Source: Maricurvus nonylphenolicus (GTDB taxonomy: Bacteria > Pseudomonadota > Gammaproteobacteria > Pseudomonadales > Cellvibrionaceae). From it: a stretch of 64,000 bases of DNA. A program made the position numbers and the translations under genes. This document shows positions 39,052 to 47,172 of the stretch, in pieces. A model generated the notes under the pieces. The model ran no database searches. It was not told the DNA's origin and saw nothing but the letters and a program-made list of their open reading frames with translations. Each line of letters begins with the position of its first letter. Positions within the stretch are counted from its first letter, which is position 1. The stretch lies in assembly GCF_042854845.1 (NCBI RefSeq), contig NZ_AP031498.1:3720001-3784000 (forward strand), in the 5' to 3' direction.

Positions 39052-40179
39052 TTATGCATTAGTCAGAGCTTCGAAACGCTGCTGCTGATAATCTGCATCA
39101 CCAAACAACGTGTTGATAGTCATCAGACGTTTTACATAGTGACCCACATCCAGCTCATCGGTAATACCCATACCACCGTGCATTTGGATAGCTTCACCAC
39201 CAATCTGCTTACCAGCGCGACCAACCATCACTTTCAAAGCCAGAATGTCTTTCTGTGCGTCCTCACTGTTGCCCTCAAGGGAACATACAGCGCGGTATAG
39301 TAGAGACTTGGTTTGCTCACCGGCCATAAACATTTCCACCATACGGTGCTGCAGGGCCTGGAACTTACCAATAGTGATACCGAACTGCTCACGGGTTTTG
39401 GCGTACTCAATGGTGGTCATCACCAGCTTTTCCATAATACCCAGTGCTTCGGCAGACACAGCAACCATGACATCGTTTACAACAGCTTGAATAGCGTCGA
39501 ACGCCTTATCCTGCTCGCCCACCAGCTCACCGGTCACACCGTTTAACTTGATGTTGGCAACCAGCTGGCCGTCCATCAGTTTGTAGGAAACCTTTTCAAC
39601 ACCGTCTGCATTGGCATCAACCAAGAACAGGCTAATGCCCTGCTCGTCAGACTGAGCACCACTGGTGCGCGCAGATACAATCAGCTTGTCAGCATTGGCA
39701 CCATTCATCACAACGGTTTTTTCACCATTCAGAATGAAGCTGTCACCTTCGGCTTTGGCAGTGGTTAAGATGTCGGCAATCTCAAAACGGCTTTGACGCT
39801 CCAGGAACGCAAAAGTACCCTGCAACTGGCCTTCGATAATTTTACCAATCAGCTCTTGTTGCTGAGCTTCAGAACCAGCCTTGCTTAACAGGCCACCAAA
39901 CAACAGTACGGTTGCTACGAAAGGCTCAACTACCAGGCCTTTACCCATCTCTTCCATAACCACCATGGTGTCAGCGGCACCACCACCGAAACCACCCAGT
40001 TCTTCCGAGAAAGGAATAGACAACCAGCCTAACTCAGCAAAAGTCTGCCAGTTTTCACGGCTAAAACCTTCAGCGGAATCAGCGATTTTACGACGGGTTT
40101 CAAAATCGTATTGATCTGCCACAAAGCGCGCAACGCTGTCTTTGAGCATATTTTGTTCTTCAGAGAAACTTAAGTTCAT
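39052..40179 (-). CDS. Acyl-CoA dehydrogenase family protein, short partner
   Basis: The product is 375 residues. N-terminal helical domain (NMLKDSVARFVADQY, LGWLSIPFSEELGGFGGG), beta domain (ILNGEKTVVMNGANADKLIV) and C-terminal FAD domain (YAKTREQFGITIGKFQALQH, GEAIQMHGGMGITDELDVGHYVKRL). FAD-dependent alpha,beta-dehydrogenation of acyl-CoA is the family reaction. It follows the second acyl-CoA dehydrogenase by 29 bp with GGAG before its ATG. Such unequal adjacent pairs often form alpha2beta2 enzymes in steroid or branched side-chain degradation; the substrate here is unknown. Confidence 0.9.
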   Translation of the reverse strand: MNLSFSEEQNMLKDSVARFVADQYDFETRRKIADSAEGFSRENWQTFAELGWLSIPFSEELGGFGGGAADTMVVMEEMGKGLVVEPFVATVLLFGGLLSKAGSEAQQQELIGKIIEGQLQGTFAFLERQSRFEIADILTTAKAEGDSFILNGEKTVVMNGANADKLIVSARTSGAQSDEQGISLFLVDANADGVEKVSYKLMDGQLVANIKLNGVTGELVGEQDKAFDAIQAVVNDVMVAVSAEALGIMEKLVMTTIEYAKTREQFGITIGKFQALQHRMVEMFMAGEQTKSLLYRAVCSLEGNSEDAQKDILALKVMVGRAGKQIGGEAIQMHGGMGITDELDVGHYVKRLMTINTLFGDADYQQQRFEALTNA

Positions 40180-40208
40180 CTCTAATTACTCCAATTCGTT
40201 GTGCACAC

Positions 40209-41387
40209 TTACAGACCGAGAACGGCCTTGGCGATAATGTTTTTCTGAACTTCGTTGGAACCACCGTAGATGGTTGACGCACGGCCATACATATAAGCAG
40301 TACGAGCATCGCTACCAAAGTCGTGACCCACTTGCTCAGCGGTTAAATCGCCGTTGATTACACCGGAGTAGTAACCCGCCAGATCCAGACGCAGTTGCTG
40401 GATCGCCTGCTGAATCTCGGTACCCTTAATTTTCAGCAGAGAAGACTCTGCGCCAGGAGAACCACCGGCAGCCACTTGTGCCAATACACGCAGCTCGGTG
40501 TATTCCAGAGCCATCAGCTCAATTTCGATATCCGACAGGCGCTTGGCAAACATTGGATCTTCAATCAGAGCCTTGCCGCCATTAACTTCAGATTTTGCCA
40601 GCTTGCGAATCTCTGCCAGGTTCTTCTTGGAACCGGCAACTTCTGCAATTGCGGTACGCTCATGCGCCAACAGCGCTTTAGCGTAAGTCCAGCCTTTATC
40701 CTGCTCACCAATGCGGTTAGCCACAGGCACACGTACATTGTCGAACTGAACTTCGTTGAGGGTATGAACACCATCGATAGAAGGGATTGGGTTTACGGTA
40801 ATACCCGGAGTCTTCATATCGATCAGCAAGAAGGAAATACCGTCCTGCTTACGGCCGGAAGAATCGGTACGTACCAGACAGAAGATCCAATCAGCATGTT
40901 GCGCATAGGAGGTCCAGATTTTGGCACCATTTACAACGTACTCATCACCGTCCAGCTCAGCTTTGGTTTTCAACGCCGCCAGATCAGAACCAGCGCCCGG
41001 CTCAGAATAACCCTGACACCACCAGTCATCACTGTTCAGAATACGTGGCAGGAAACGCTCTTTTTGTTCTGCGTTACCGAAGGTGTAAATCACCGGCGCA
41101 ACCATTTTCAGGCCGAAAGGAATCACATCAGGCGCACCAACCAAAGCGCGCTCACACTCGTAGATATAACTTTGCGTTGGGGTCCAGCCGGTACCGCCGT
41201 ACTCTGTTGGCCAACCCTGGGCTACCCAGCCTTTTGCATGCAGGGCACGTTGCCACTCAATAAAAGCGGCCTTAAACAGTTCTTTATCTTTCAGACGCTT
41301 TTTGAGGTCTTCGGTAAAGGCCTCTTTCAAAAACGCTCGCACTTCATCACGGAAAGCTAGCTCTTCCGCCGAAAAGGTAATATCCAC
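40209..41387 (-). CDS. Acyl-CoA dehydrogenase family protein, long partner
   Basis: From GTG at 41387 the product is 392 residues (MDITFSAEELAFRDEVRAFL). The frame extends six codons further, but GAGAGGAA sits 6 bp before the GTG. Motifs: WPTEYGGTGWTPTQSYIYE, CQGYSEPGAGSDLAALKT (FAD/substrate loop), VNGAKIWTSYAQHADWIFCLVRT, and C-terminal YGRASTIYGGSNEVQKNIIAK. This is the larger type of subunit in heteromeric acyl-CoA dehydrogenases. First gene of a two-gene operon. The 289 bp upstream hold the recA terminator and a second inverted repeat at about 41616-41646. Confidence 0.9.
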   Translation of the reverse strand: MDITFSAEELAFRDEVRAFLKEAFTEDLKKRLKDKELFKAAFIEWQRALHAKGWVAQGWPTEYGGTGWTPTQSYIYECERALVGAPDVIPFGLKMVAPVIYTFGNAEQKERFLPRILNSDDWWCQGYSEPGAGSDLAALKTKAELDGDEYVVNGAKIWTSYAQHADWIFCLVRTDSSGRKQDGISFLLIDMKTPGITVNPIPSIDGVHTLNEVQFDNVRVPVANRIGEQDKGWTYAKALLAHERTAIAEVAGSKKNLAEIRKLAKSEVNGGKALIEDPMFAKRLSDIEIELMALEYTELRVLAQVAAGGSPGAESSLLKIKGTEIQQAIQQLRLDLAGYYSGVINGDLTAEQVGHDFGSDARTAYMYGRASTIYGGSNEVQKNIIAKAVLGL

Positions 41388-41574
41388 GTCAACTTCCTCT
41401 CTCAAGGGCTTATATAATTTTGGATTGACAGCACATGTCAGCGACTCAGCCTAAGCATAGACGAGTCTGTGCGGGTCAGAGAATCTAGTCTAGGAGGGTT
41501 AACGAAAATAATCTTTGGTTAGAATGACCTGCATTTACGGCAAAAGTGACATAATTCTGCCAGGCAGGCCTATA

Positions 41575-41605
41575 AACAAAAAAGCCCCGACCGAGGTCGG
41601 GGCTT
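41575..41605 (-). terminator. Intrinsic terminator of recA
   Basis: On the minus strand AAGCCCCGACC-TC-GGTCGGGGCTT is followed by TTTTTGTTTA: an 11-bp near-perfect GC-rich stem and U-tract about 75 bp after the recA stop. A second imperfect inverted repeat (TGCGGGGGATT / AATCCCCGCA, 41616-41646) lies between the stop and this terminator. Confidence 0.92.
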
Positions 41606-41676
41606 GATAAATGATGCGGGGGATTCTCTCACCAATCCCCGCAATCATATTAAGAAGGCAATTTGGATCCCAGCGC

Positions 41677-42714
41677 TTAGGCTTCAGTGGCCTCTTCCGC
41701 TTCTGCAGTTTCAGCCTCTGCATTTGACTCAGGCAACAGCTCAGCACGGATTTGCTGCTCAATGGTAAAGGCGATATCCGGGTTTTCCTGCAGATATTTC
41801 ACTACATTGTTTTTACCTTGGCCAATCTTGGTACCTTGGTAGCTGTACCAGGCGCCAGCCTTGTCTACCAGACCCAGCTTGACACCAAAATCAATCACTT
41901 CGCCCAGGCGGTTAATGCCCTGGCCGTACATAATCTGGAATTCAGTTTGCTTGAACGGTGGCGCCACCTTGTTCTTTACAACCTTCACGCGGGTCTCAGA
42001 ACCGGTCACCTCATCACCCTCTTTCACTGCGCCAATACGGCGGATATCCAAGCGTACAGAGGAGTAGAATTTCAGTGCGTTACCACCGGTGGTGGTTTCG
42101 GGGTTACCGAACATCACGCCGATCTTCATACGAATCTGGTTAATAAAGATGGCCAGACAGTTAGCATTTTTGATATTACCGGTGATTTTACGCAGTGCCT
42201 GGGACATCAAACGTGCCTGCAAGCCCACGTGGTGATCACCCATTTCACCTTCAATTTCAGCCTTAGGTGTCAGTGCGGCTACGGAGTCTACCACCAGCAC
42301 ATCAACGGCACCGGAACGTACGAGCATATCGGCCACTTCCAGGGCCTGCTCACCGGTATCCGGCTGGGAGACGATCAGGTCGTCAACGTTTACGCCCAGC
42401 TTTTCGGCGTAGATAGGATCCAGTGCATGCTCAGCATCGATAAAAGCACAGGTACCGCCCTGCTTTTGCGCTTCGGCAATCACCTGCAGGGTCAGCGTGG
42501 TTTTACCGGAAGATTCAGGGCCGTAAATTTCTACAATACGGCCTTTTGGCAGACCACCAATGCCTAAAGCGACGTCCAGGCCTAGCGAACCGGTGGAAAT
42601 CGAAGGAATCTTAACCTGCTCCCTGTCACCCATACGCATTACAGTGCCTTTACCAAACTGGCGTTCAATTTGGCCTAACGCGGCCTGTAGTGCTTTTTCT
42701 TTATTAGCATCCAT
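41677..42714 (-). CDS. recA: Recombinase RecA
   Basis: The product is 345 residues, standard length. Walker A GPESSGKTT at 65-73, Walker B VLVVDSVAALTPK near 140, L1 and L2 DNA-binding loops (GEMGDHHVGLQARLMSQALR, MFGNPETTTGGNALKFYSS), and an acidic C-tail ending AEAEEATEA. It drives homologous recombination and LexA cleavage in the SOS response. AAGGTGACTC precedes the ATG. Two LexA-type boxes lie about 85-120 bp upstream, overlapping the end of cinA. recX does not follow; the two are 15 kb apart. Confidence 0.98.
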   Translation of the reverse strand: MDANKEKALQAALGQIERQFGKGTVMRMGDREQVKIPSISTGSLGLDVALGIGGLPKGRIVEIYGPESSGKTTLTLQVIAEAQKQGGTCAFIDAEHALDPIYAEKLGVNVDDLIVSQPDTGEQALEVADMLVRSGAVDVLVVDSVAALTPKAEIEGEMGDHHVGLQARLMSQALRKITGNIKNANCLAIFINQIRMKIGVMFGNPETTTGGNALKFYSSVRLDIRRIGAVKEGDEVTGSETRVKVVKNKVAPPFKQTEFQIMYGQGINRLGEVIDFGVKLGLVDKAGAWYSYQGTKIGQGKNNVVKYLQENPDIAFTIEQQIRAELLPESNAEAETAEAEEATEA

Positions 42715-42798
42715 GAGTCACCTTCTTATGTGTGGTCTGTGATCTTGGCAGTGATCTTTATTTGTTGGTTAACGTTGAAATGAAGCTTACAGCAGTTT

Positions 42799-42818
42799 TA
42801 CTGTATAAGCAAACAGTA
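42799..42818. promoter_or_regulatory. LexA (SOS) box upstream of recA
   Basis: TACTGT-ATAAGCAA-ACAGTA fits the CTGT-N8-ACAG LexA consensus exactly with matching flanks. It lies 85 bp upstream of the recA ATG and is nearly the same as the recA SOS box of Escherichia coli. Confidence 0.93.
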
Positions 42819-42819
42819 C

Positions 42820-42835
42820 CTATAAATTTATACAG
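42820..42835. promoter_or_regulatory. Second, weaker LexA-like box, partly within the cinA 3' end
   Basis: CTAT-AAATTTAT-ACAG differs from CTGT-N8-ACAG at one core base and starts 2 bp after the first box. Tandem placement suggests cooperative LexA binding; affinity is likely lower. Confidence 0.6.
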
Positions 42836-43319
42836 TAGTTTTGTGAATTTCTTTTAACAGCCCCTGCAGGGCATGGATAACAGCCTGCTCGCGAACCTGC
42901 TGACGATCCCCGGCAAAGCAGATAACCTCTGTGCTCGAGCCACCTTCACAGGCCCAGCCAAACCAAACAGTGCCCACAGGCTTGGTCGGCGTGCCACCAT
43001 CAGGCCCAGCAATACCACTGGTCGCCACGCCCCAATCGGCACCGGCATTGACGGCGCCCAGGGCCATAGCTTCTACCACCTGTTCGCTTACCGCACCGTG
43101 GTTTTCAAGCGCTGCGCCCGGCACCCCCAGTAATTGCTGTTTGGCCTGGTTGGCATAGGTCACAAAGCCCTGTTCAAACCAAGCGGAGCTACCCGCTATC
43201 TCGGTGATGGCACCGGCAAGTAAACCACCGGTACAGGATTCCGCAGTACTAACGGTTTGCTGGCGCAGTTTTAACGCCTCACCCACCTGTTTGGCTAATT
43301 GAAAGATTCTATCTGACAT
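42828..43319 (-). CDS. pncC: CinA C-terminal-type nicotinamide-nucleotide amidase
   Basis: The product is 163 residues, the stand-alone CinA C-domain length. Motifs: STAESCTGGLLAGAITEIAG at about 24-43 (Ser/Thr active site region), GFVTYANQAKQQLLGV, and ATSGIAGPDGGTPTKPVGTVW. It deamidates nicotinamide mononucleotide to nicotinate mononucleotide, recycling NAD breakdown products in the cytoplasm. It lies just upstream of recA, as in pseudomonads, where it is often called cinA. The recA LexA boxes overlap its 3' end. Confidence 0.93.
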   Translation of the reverse strand: MSDRIFQLAKQVGEALKLRQQTVSTAESCTGGLLAGAITEIAGSSAWFEQGFVTYANQAKQQLLGVPGAALENHGAVSEQVVEAMALGAVNAGADWGVATSGIAGPDGGTPTKPVGTVWFGWACEGGSSTEVICFAGDRQQVREQAVIHALQGLLKEIHKTTV

Positions 43320-43348
43320 GACAACCCTGCCAATCTACTTACACCGCG

Positions 43349-44500
43349 CTAGGCGGTCTCTAAATGTTCTGTAACAGAGACAATGTCTCGCTCAGCGTAA
43401 TCACAAACAACCCGATTGCGGCCTTTTTGTTTGGCGCGATAAAGTGCACTGTCTGCACGCTTCAACAGCTGCTCGCGCGAACCTTCATCAACCGGCCGTA
43501 CAGCAGCGACACCTATACTCAGCGTCACGGGGATCTGGTGTTCGACAATCCGCAATGGGCGTCTTGCCATGGCCTCACACAAAGTCTGCGCCACGGCAGC
43601 GGCGCCCTCCAATTCCGTATCCGGCAACAGAATAATAAATTCTTCACCGCCATAACGGGCCAACAAATCTGCCGGGCGGCGGATAAATTCACGCAGTGAC
43701 AAAGCCACACGGCACAGGCATTTGTCGCCAATCTGGTGGCCGTAGGTATCATTGATCGATTTAAAATGGTCGAGATCAATCATCAAAACCGCCAAATGAC
43801 CGTAGGACCGATGGAGTCGATTCCACTCCTGGGACAAGATCGCCTCAAAGTGACGACGATTGGCCAAGCCCGTTAAGGCATCCTGTTCACTGGCCGTTTT
43901 CAGCTTGGCAGCATGGCTTTCGAGCATCATCTTGTCTCGCAAGCTGGCTTTATGATGACGGGCCTGCTGCATACTAAGCGCCAACATCTGCCCCCAAAAA
44001 ATCAGGGTAAAAAAGGCCACCGCATTTAACTCAGATTCAGGGCGAAACCACCAAAGAACAGCAATCGGCAACAACAGAATAGTCTGATAGCTAATAGCCA
44101 ATGACGGCAATACCGACATAGAGGCCACGCCACCGGCCACCAAACCGGCCGTGGTCATCAACCAGATAAAGGTAATGTGATTTACCCCCTGGTGAAACAT
44201 CACTGCTCCGGCCAATACACTCCAGGCAATCACATTGAGCAGGGTCACAAGACTATATTGACGGCGCCAGGCACGGGGATTATCCGTATCAAAGCGCCAA
44301 CAAAGCCATAACCTAAGTAACCCCAGCATCAGGGCACCGGAAAGCAACAGCAAGCTGGTAAGCAACCACTCACCCTCAAGGTAGCCGCTGACATAGGCCA
44401 GTACGCCCCCCAACCCCACATAAGCTAAGACGACCCGGCGACCGTTATCAGCCAATACCCGATTGACGGGGACTAAAAAGGCCTCTTCCGGTATTTCCAT
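43349..44500 (-). CDS. Membrane-bound diguanylate cyclase (GGDEF)
   Basis: From ATG at 44500 with GGAGAGA before it the product is 383 residues; an upstream TTG is less likely. About six membrane helices occupy residues 20-185, without a recognised sensor domain. The GGDEF domain starts at DQDALTGLANRRHFEAIL; the active motif is GGEEF near 285 and metal-binding Asp residues lie in LMIDLDHFKSINDTYGH. The intact motif predicts synthesis of c-di-GMP from GTP. No EAL domain. c-di-GMP controls LapA-type adhesin retention through LapD in other species; a link here is inference. Confidence 0.92.
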   Translation of the reverse strand: MEIPEEAFLVPVNRVLADNGRRVVLAYVGLGGVLAYVSGYLEGEWLLTSLLLLSGALMLGLLRLWLCWRFDTDNPRAWRRQYSLVTLLNVIAWSVLAGAVMFHQGVNHITFIWLMTTAGLVAGGVASMSVLPSLAISYQTILLLPIAVLWWFRPESELNAVAFFTLIFWGQMLALSMQQARHHKASLRDKMMLESHAAKLKTASEQDALTGLANRRHFEAILSQEWNRLHRSYGHLAVLMIDLDHFKSINDTYGHQIGDKCLCRVALSLREFIRRPADLLARYGGEEFIILLPDTELEGAAAVAQTLCEAMARRPLRIVEHQIPVTLSIGVAAVRPVDEGSREQLLKRADSALYRAKQKGRNRVVCDYAERDIVSVTEHLETA

Positions 44501-44681
44501 TCTCTCCAAAACCCAATCCTGAATTTATTTTTATTGGTTTTATTTTGTGTCTGAAACTGGGGGGATTATGACAAATCTGCCCCCGCCACAGAAGCGTTTA
44601 AGCGTCTTTCAGCCTGAGTAGCAACCTTCCTGATAACACATAGACTGTTGACATCCGCCAAAAATAGCGAGAACATCATTT

Positions 44682-44696
44682 ATGACATTGTGTCAT
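44682..44696. promoter_or_regulatory. Palindromic operator upstream of the TonB receptor operon
   Basis: ATGACA-TTG-TGTCAT is a perfect palindrome with 6-bp arms, 112 bp upstream of the receptor ATG. The 308-bp gap 44501-44808 otherwise holds only AT-rich sequence. The same motif recurs at 50104, 52005 and 53182, next to genes of this module only. A TetR-family dimer encoded at 49362-50003 is the obvious candidate to bind it. Confidence 0.7.
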
Positions 44697-44808
44697 TTAA
44701 ATACAGAGCATCATTTTAATACCAAGTATCAATTAAAAGCTGACTCTTGATAAACAAACTTATAAATGAAAGTGAGCAAACACTTCGTATAAAAGAGAGG
44801 TGAAACTG

Positions 44809-47067
44809 ATGAAGTTTCAAGTGAGACTGACCCCTTTAGCCCTAGCCATAGCAGCAGCCTTACCAGCTATCAGCCATGCCAATGAGGGAGATGGCCTGGC
44901 ACTGGAAGAAGTTATTGTTACCGCCCAAAAGCGAGCCGAAAGCCTGCAGGAAGTACCATCATCCATCTCGGCATTTGGTGCAGAAGACATAGAAAATGCA
45001 GGTTGGGGCGATATTGACCAGCTGCAGCACGCTATGCCCAGCATATCCATAGGCGGTGAAAGTGCTGCCCGCCCCTATGTGTATGTCCGTGGTATTGGCA
45101 CCAGCAAGTTTGATATTGGAACCGACGGTTCCATCGGTGTTTTTGTCGATGAGATCTACAACGCCCGCTTCAGCAATACCCTGACCGGCATTATGGATCT
45201 GGAGCGTGTAGAGGTTCTGAAAGGACCCCAAGGCACTCTTTACGGCCGCAATACCATTGGTGGCGCCATCAATATGATTACCAAAAAGCCAGCCAATGAA
45301 TTCGAAGGCAAGGTCAAAGCCGGTGTGGGTAATGATGGTTACTACCTGGCCAGTGGCTCTGTCTCCGGCGCCTTGGTGGAAGACAAATTGATGGGTCGCA
45401 TGAGTCTGTCAACCAGCGATGTTGACGGCGTTGTAGAAGACACCACTAGCGGTAAAGACAACAACAACCGCAACGATTCAGCCCGTATGACACTGCTGGC
45501 AACACCCAGTGATGAATGGGAATTTACCTTCACGGCCGATGTCAGTTCGGTAGAATCTGATGCGCAGCTGGGCGAACCTTTGGTAGCCACCAACGGCATT
45601 ACTGCGGTTGCTCCATTTATCCCGGCCGCTACGGTCAATGCTATTGTCGCTGGTAGCCAAACAGACGAATACAGCAACGCCTACAGTACCCCAGGTTTTC
45701 TTGAGCGTGACAGTAATATGCTCGCTGTAAAAGCCAAATATTTTGGTGAGAACTACGAGTTCACTTCGATTACCAGTCGCACCGATGAAGAATACTCAGA
45801 AGCACGCGACCTTGACGGTACGACACTGGATATCTGGGTACACGATATCGAGCAGGAATCCACCCAGTACAGTCAGGAGTTCCGTTTTAGCTCGGTAGAC
45901 GGTGGCTATTTCACCTTTGATGACAAACTGCAGTGGGTTGCCGGAATTTATTATTTCACCGATGACGCTTCCCGTACTGATATTCAGATGTTTGGTCAGG
46001 ACAGTATGTTGGGCACCACCGCTGCGTTTGCAGCAACAATGGGTGCACTCGATTACACTAGCCTGGCGTATAGCAATACCAGTGGTCTGGTTGATCTGGA
46101 AACGGAAAGTTACGCCATCTACGGTCAGGCAACCTACGCCATTACCCCGCAAATGGGCTTAACCCTGGGCTTGCGTTACACCGATGATGAAAAGGAATAC
46201 ACCTACAACGGTACCACCAATACTCCTGGGTGGGGCCCAATGCTGGCGGACTTCCTGGTGGGTGACACGCTCAACTATTCCTCCACCGATCCTCGCTTAA
46301 CCCTGGATTATCAACTGACTGACGACATTATGCTGTATGCCACCTATGCCAGTGGTTTCAAAAGCGGTGGCGTACAGTTCCAGGTTTCCACTGCAGAAGC
46401 GGCCCAGGAAAGCTTTGATGAAGAAAAGCTGCAAATGGCCGAGATTGGTATCAAGTCCATGCTGTGGAATCAGCGTTTACAGTTAAACGCCGCTATTTAC
46501 CGCTACAAGTATGAAGACCAACAGGTACAGTCTATTGTTTCATTAAATGGCCAACCTACCGGTCTAACCCAGAATGCCGGTAAGAGCACCATGGACGGGC
46601 TGGAAGTGGATCTGGTTGCGTTGCTTGCCGAAAACCTGACTGTGAACTTTAGCTACACCTACCAGGATGCGGTATTCGACGAGTTTGATTCCATTGACGG
46701 TGATCGCGCCGGTAATGATATGGCCTATGCACCCGATCATGCCGCCACTCTGGGCTTTAACTATCTTGTGGATTTAGGTAATAACGGTGAACTGTCCTTC
46801 CAGGGTAACTACTCCTGGAAAGATGACTACTACTTCGACTTCGACAATACCGAACAGGCTTCCCAAGATGCCTTTGGTGTAGTGAACCTCGCCGCCTGGT
46901 GGGATCTACCCGATGGCAAAACCCGCCTGCGTGCCTTCTGCAATAACTGCGGTGACAAGGAATATATCAATAATGTTTCCGGTTATCCGGACGTGATTGG
47001 TGGAGGCGGCATGCAGTATTACGCTGCGCCACGTCGCTATGGTGTGGAGCTCACCTATAATTTCTAA
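44809..47067 (+). CDS. TonB-dependent outer membrane receptor
   Basis: From ATG at 44809 (GAGAGG 8 bp before; an in-frame GTG at 44800 overlaps that ribosome site) the product is 752 residues. Signal peptide to about residue 24 (LALAIAAALPAISHA). TonB box-like EEVIVTAQKR, a plug domain with RVEVLKGPQGTLYGRNTIGGAINMI split by GER-type segments, then a 22-strand barrel ending in aromatic VELTYNF. It imports a scarce ligand using TonB energy. It lacks obvious siderophore-context genes; nearby hydrolases suggest an organic substrate. It heads a plus-strand run with the amidohydrolase and YtfJ-like genes behind an operator palindrome. Confidence 0.93.
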   Translation: MKFQVRLTPLALAIAAALPAISHANEGDGLALEEVIVTAQKRAESLQEVPSSISAFGAEDIENAGWGDIDQLQHAMPSISIGGESAARPYVYVRGIGTSKFDIGTDGSIGVFVDEIYNARFSNTLTGIMDLERVEVLKGPQGTLYGRNTIGGAINMITKKPANEFEGKVKAGVGNDGYYLASGSVSGALVEDKLMGRMSLSTSDVDGVVEDTTSGKDNNNRNDSARMTLLATPSDEWEFTFTADVSSVESDAQLGEPLVATNGITAVAPFIPAATVNAIVAGSQTDEYSNAYSTPGFLERDSNMLAVKAKYFGENYEFTSITSRTDEEYSEARDLDGTTLDIWVHDIEQESTQYSQEFRFSSVDGGYFTFDDKLQWVAGIYYFTDDASRTDIQMFGQDSMLGTTAAFAATMGALDYTSLAYSNTSGLVDLETESYAIYGQATYAITPQMGLTLGLRYTDDEKEYTYNGTTNTPGWGPMLADFLVGDTLNYSSTDPRLTLDYQLTDDIMLYATYASGFKSGGVQFQVSTAEAAQESFDEEKLQMAEIGIKSMLWNQRLQLNAAIYRYKYEDQQVQSIVSLNGQPTGLTQNAGKSTMDGLEVDLVALLAENLTVNFSYTYQDAVFDEFDSIDGDRAGNDMAYAPDHAATLGFNYLVDLGNNGELSFQGNYSWKDDYYFDFDNTEQASQDAFGVVNLAAWWDLPDGKTRLRAFCNNCGDKEYINNVSGYPDVIGGGGMQYYAAPRRYGVELTYNF

Positions 47068-47090
47068 ACTGTACATATACTAAAAGAATA

Positions 47091-47115
47091 GCCCCGCAGC
47101 CCTGTGCTGTGGGGC
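47091..47115 (+). other. Stem-loop after the TonB receptor gene
   Basis: GCCCCGCAGC-CCTGT-GCTGTGGGGC forms a 10-bp stem with one G-U pair. No U-tract follows, so it is more likely an mRNA-stabilising hairpin or partial terminator that lets the receptor be made in excess over the downstream amidohydrolase. Confidence 0.55.
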
Positions 47116-47172
47116 AATGCCCTGCTAAAAACTTTACGCAATACTTTGTTCCATCGTTAGGAGTATCACAAC

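Noticed and set aside
40395..41360. A 321-codon plus-strand frame
   Set aside because: It lies opposite the well-supported acyl-CoA dehydrogenase gene and has no family-like sequence.
41616..41646. An inverted repeat TGCGGGGGATT / AATCCCCGCA after recA as a small RNA or second terminator
   Set aside because: It has a bulge and no U-tract, and the proper terminator follows it; not enough for a separate feature.
41752..42567. A 271-codon plus-strand frame
   Set aside because: Antisense to recA.
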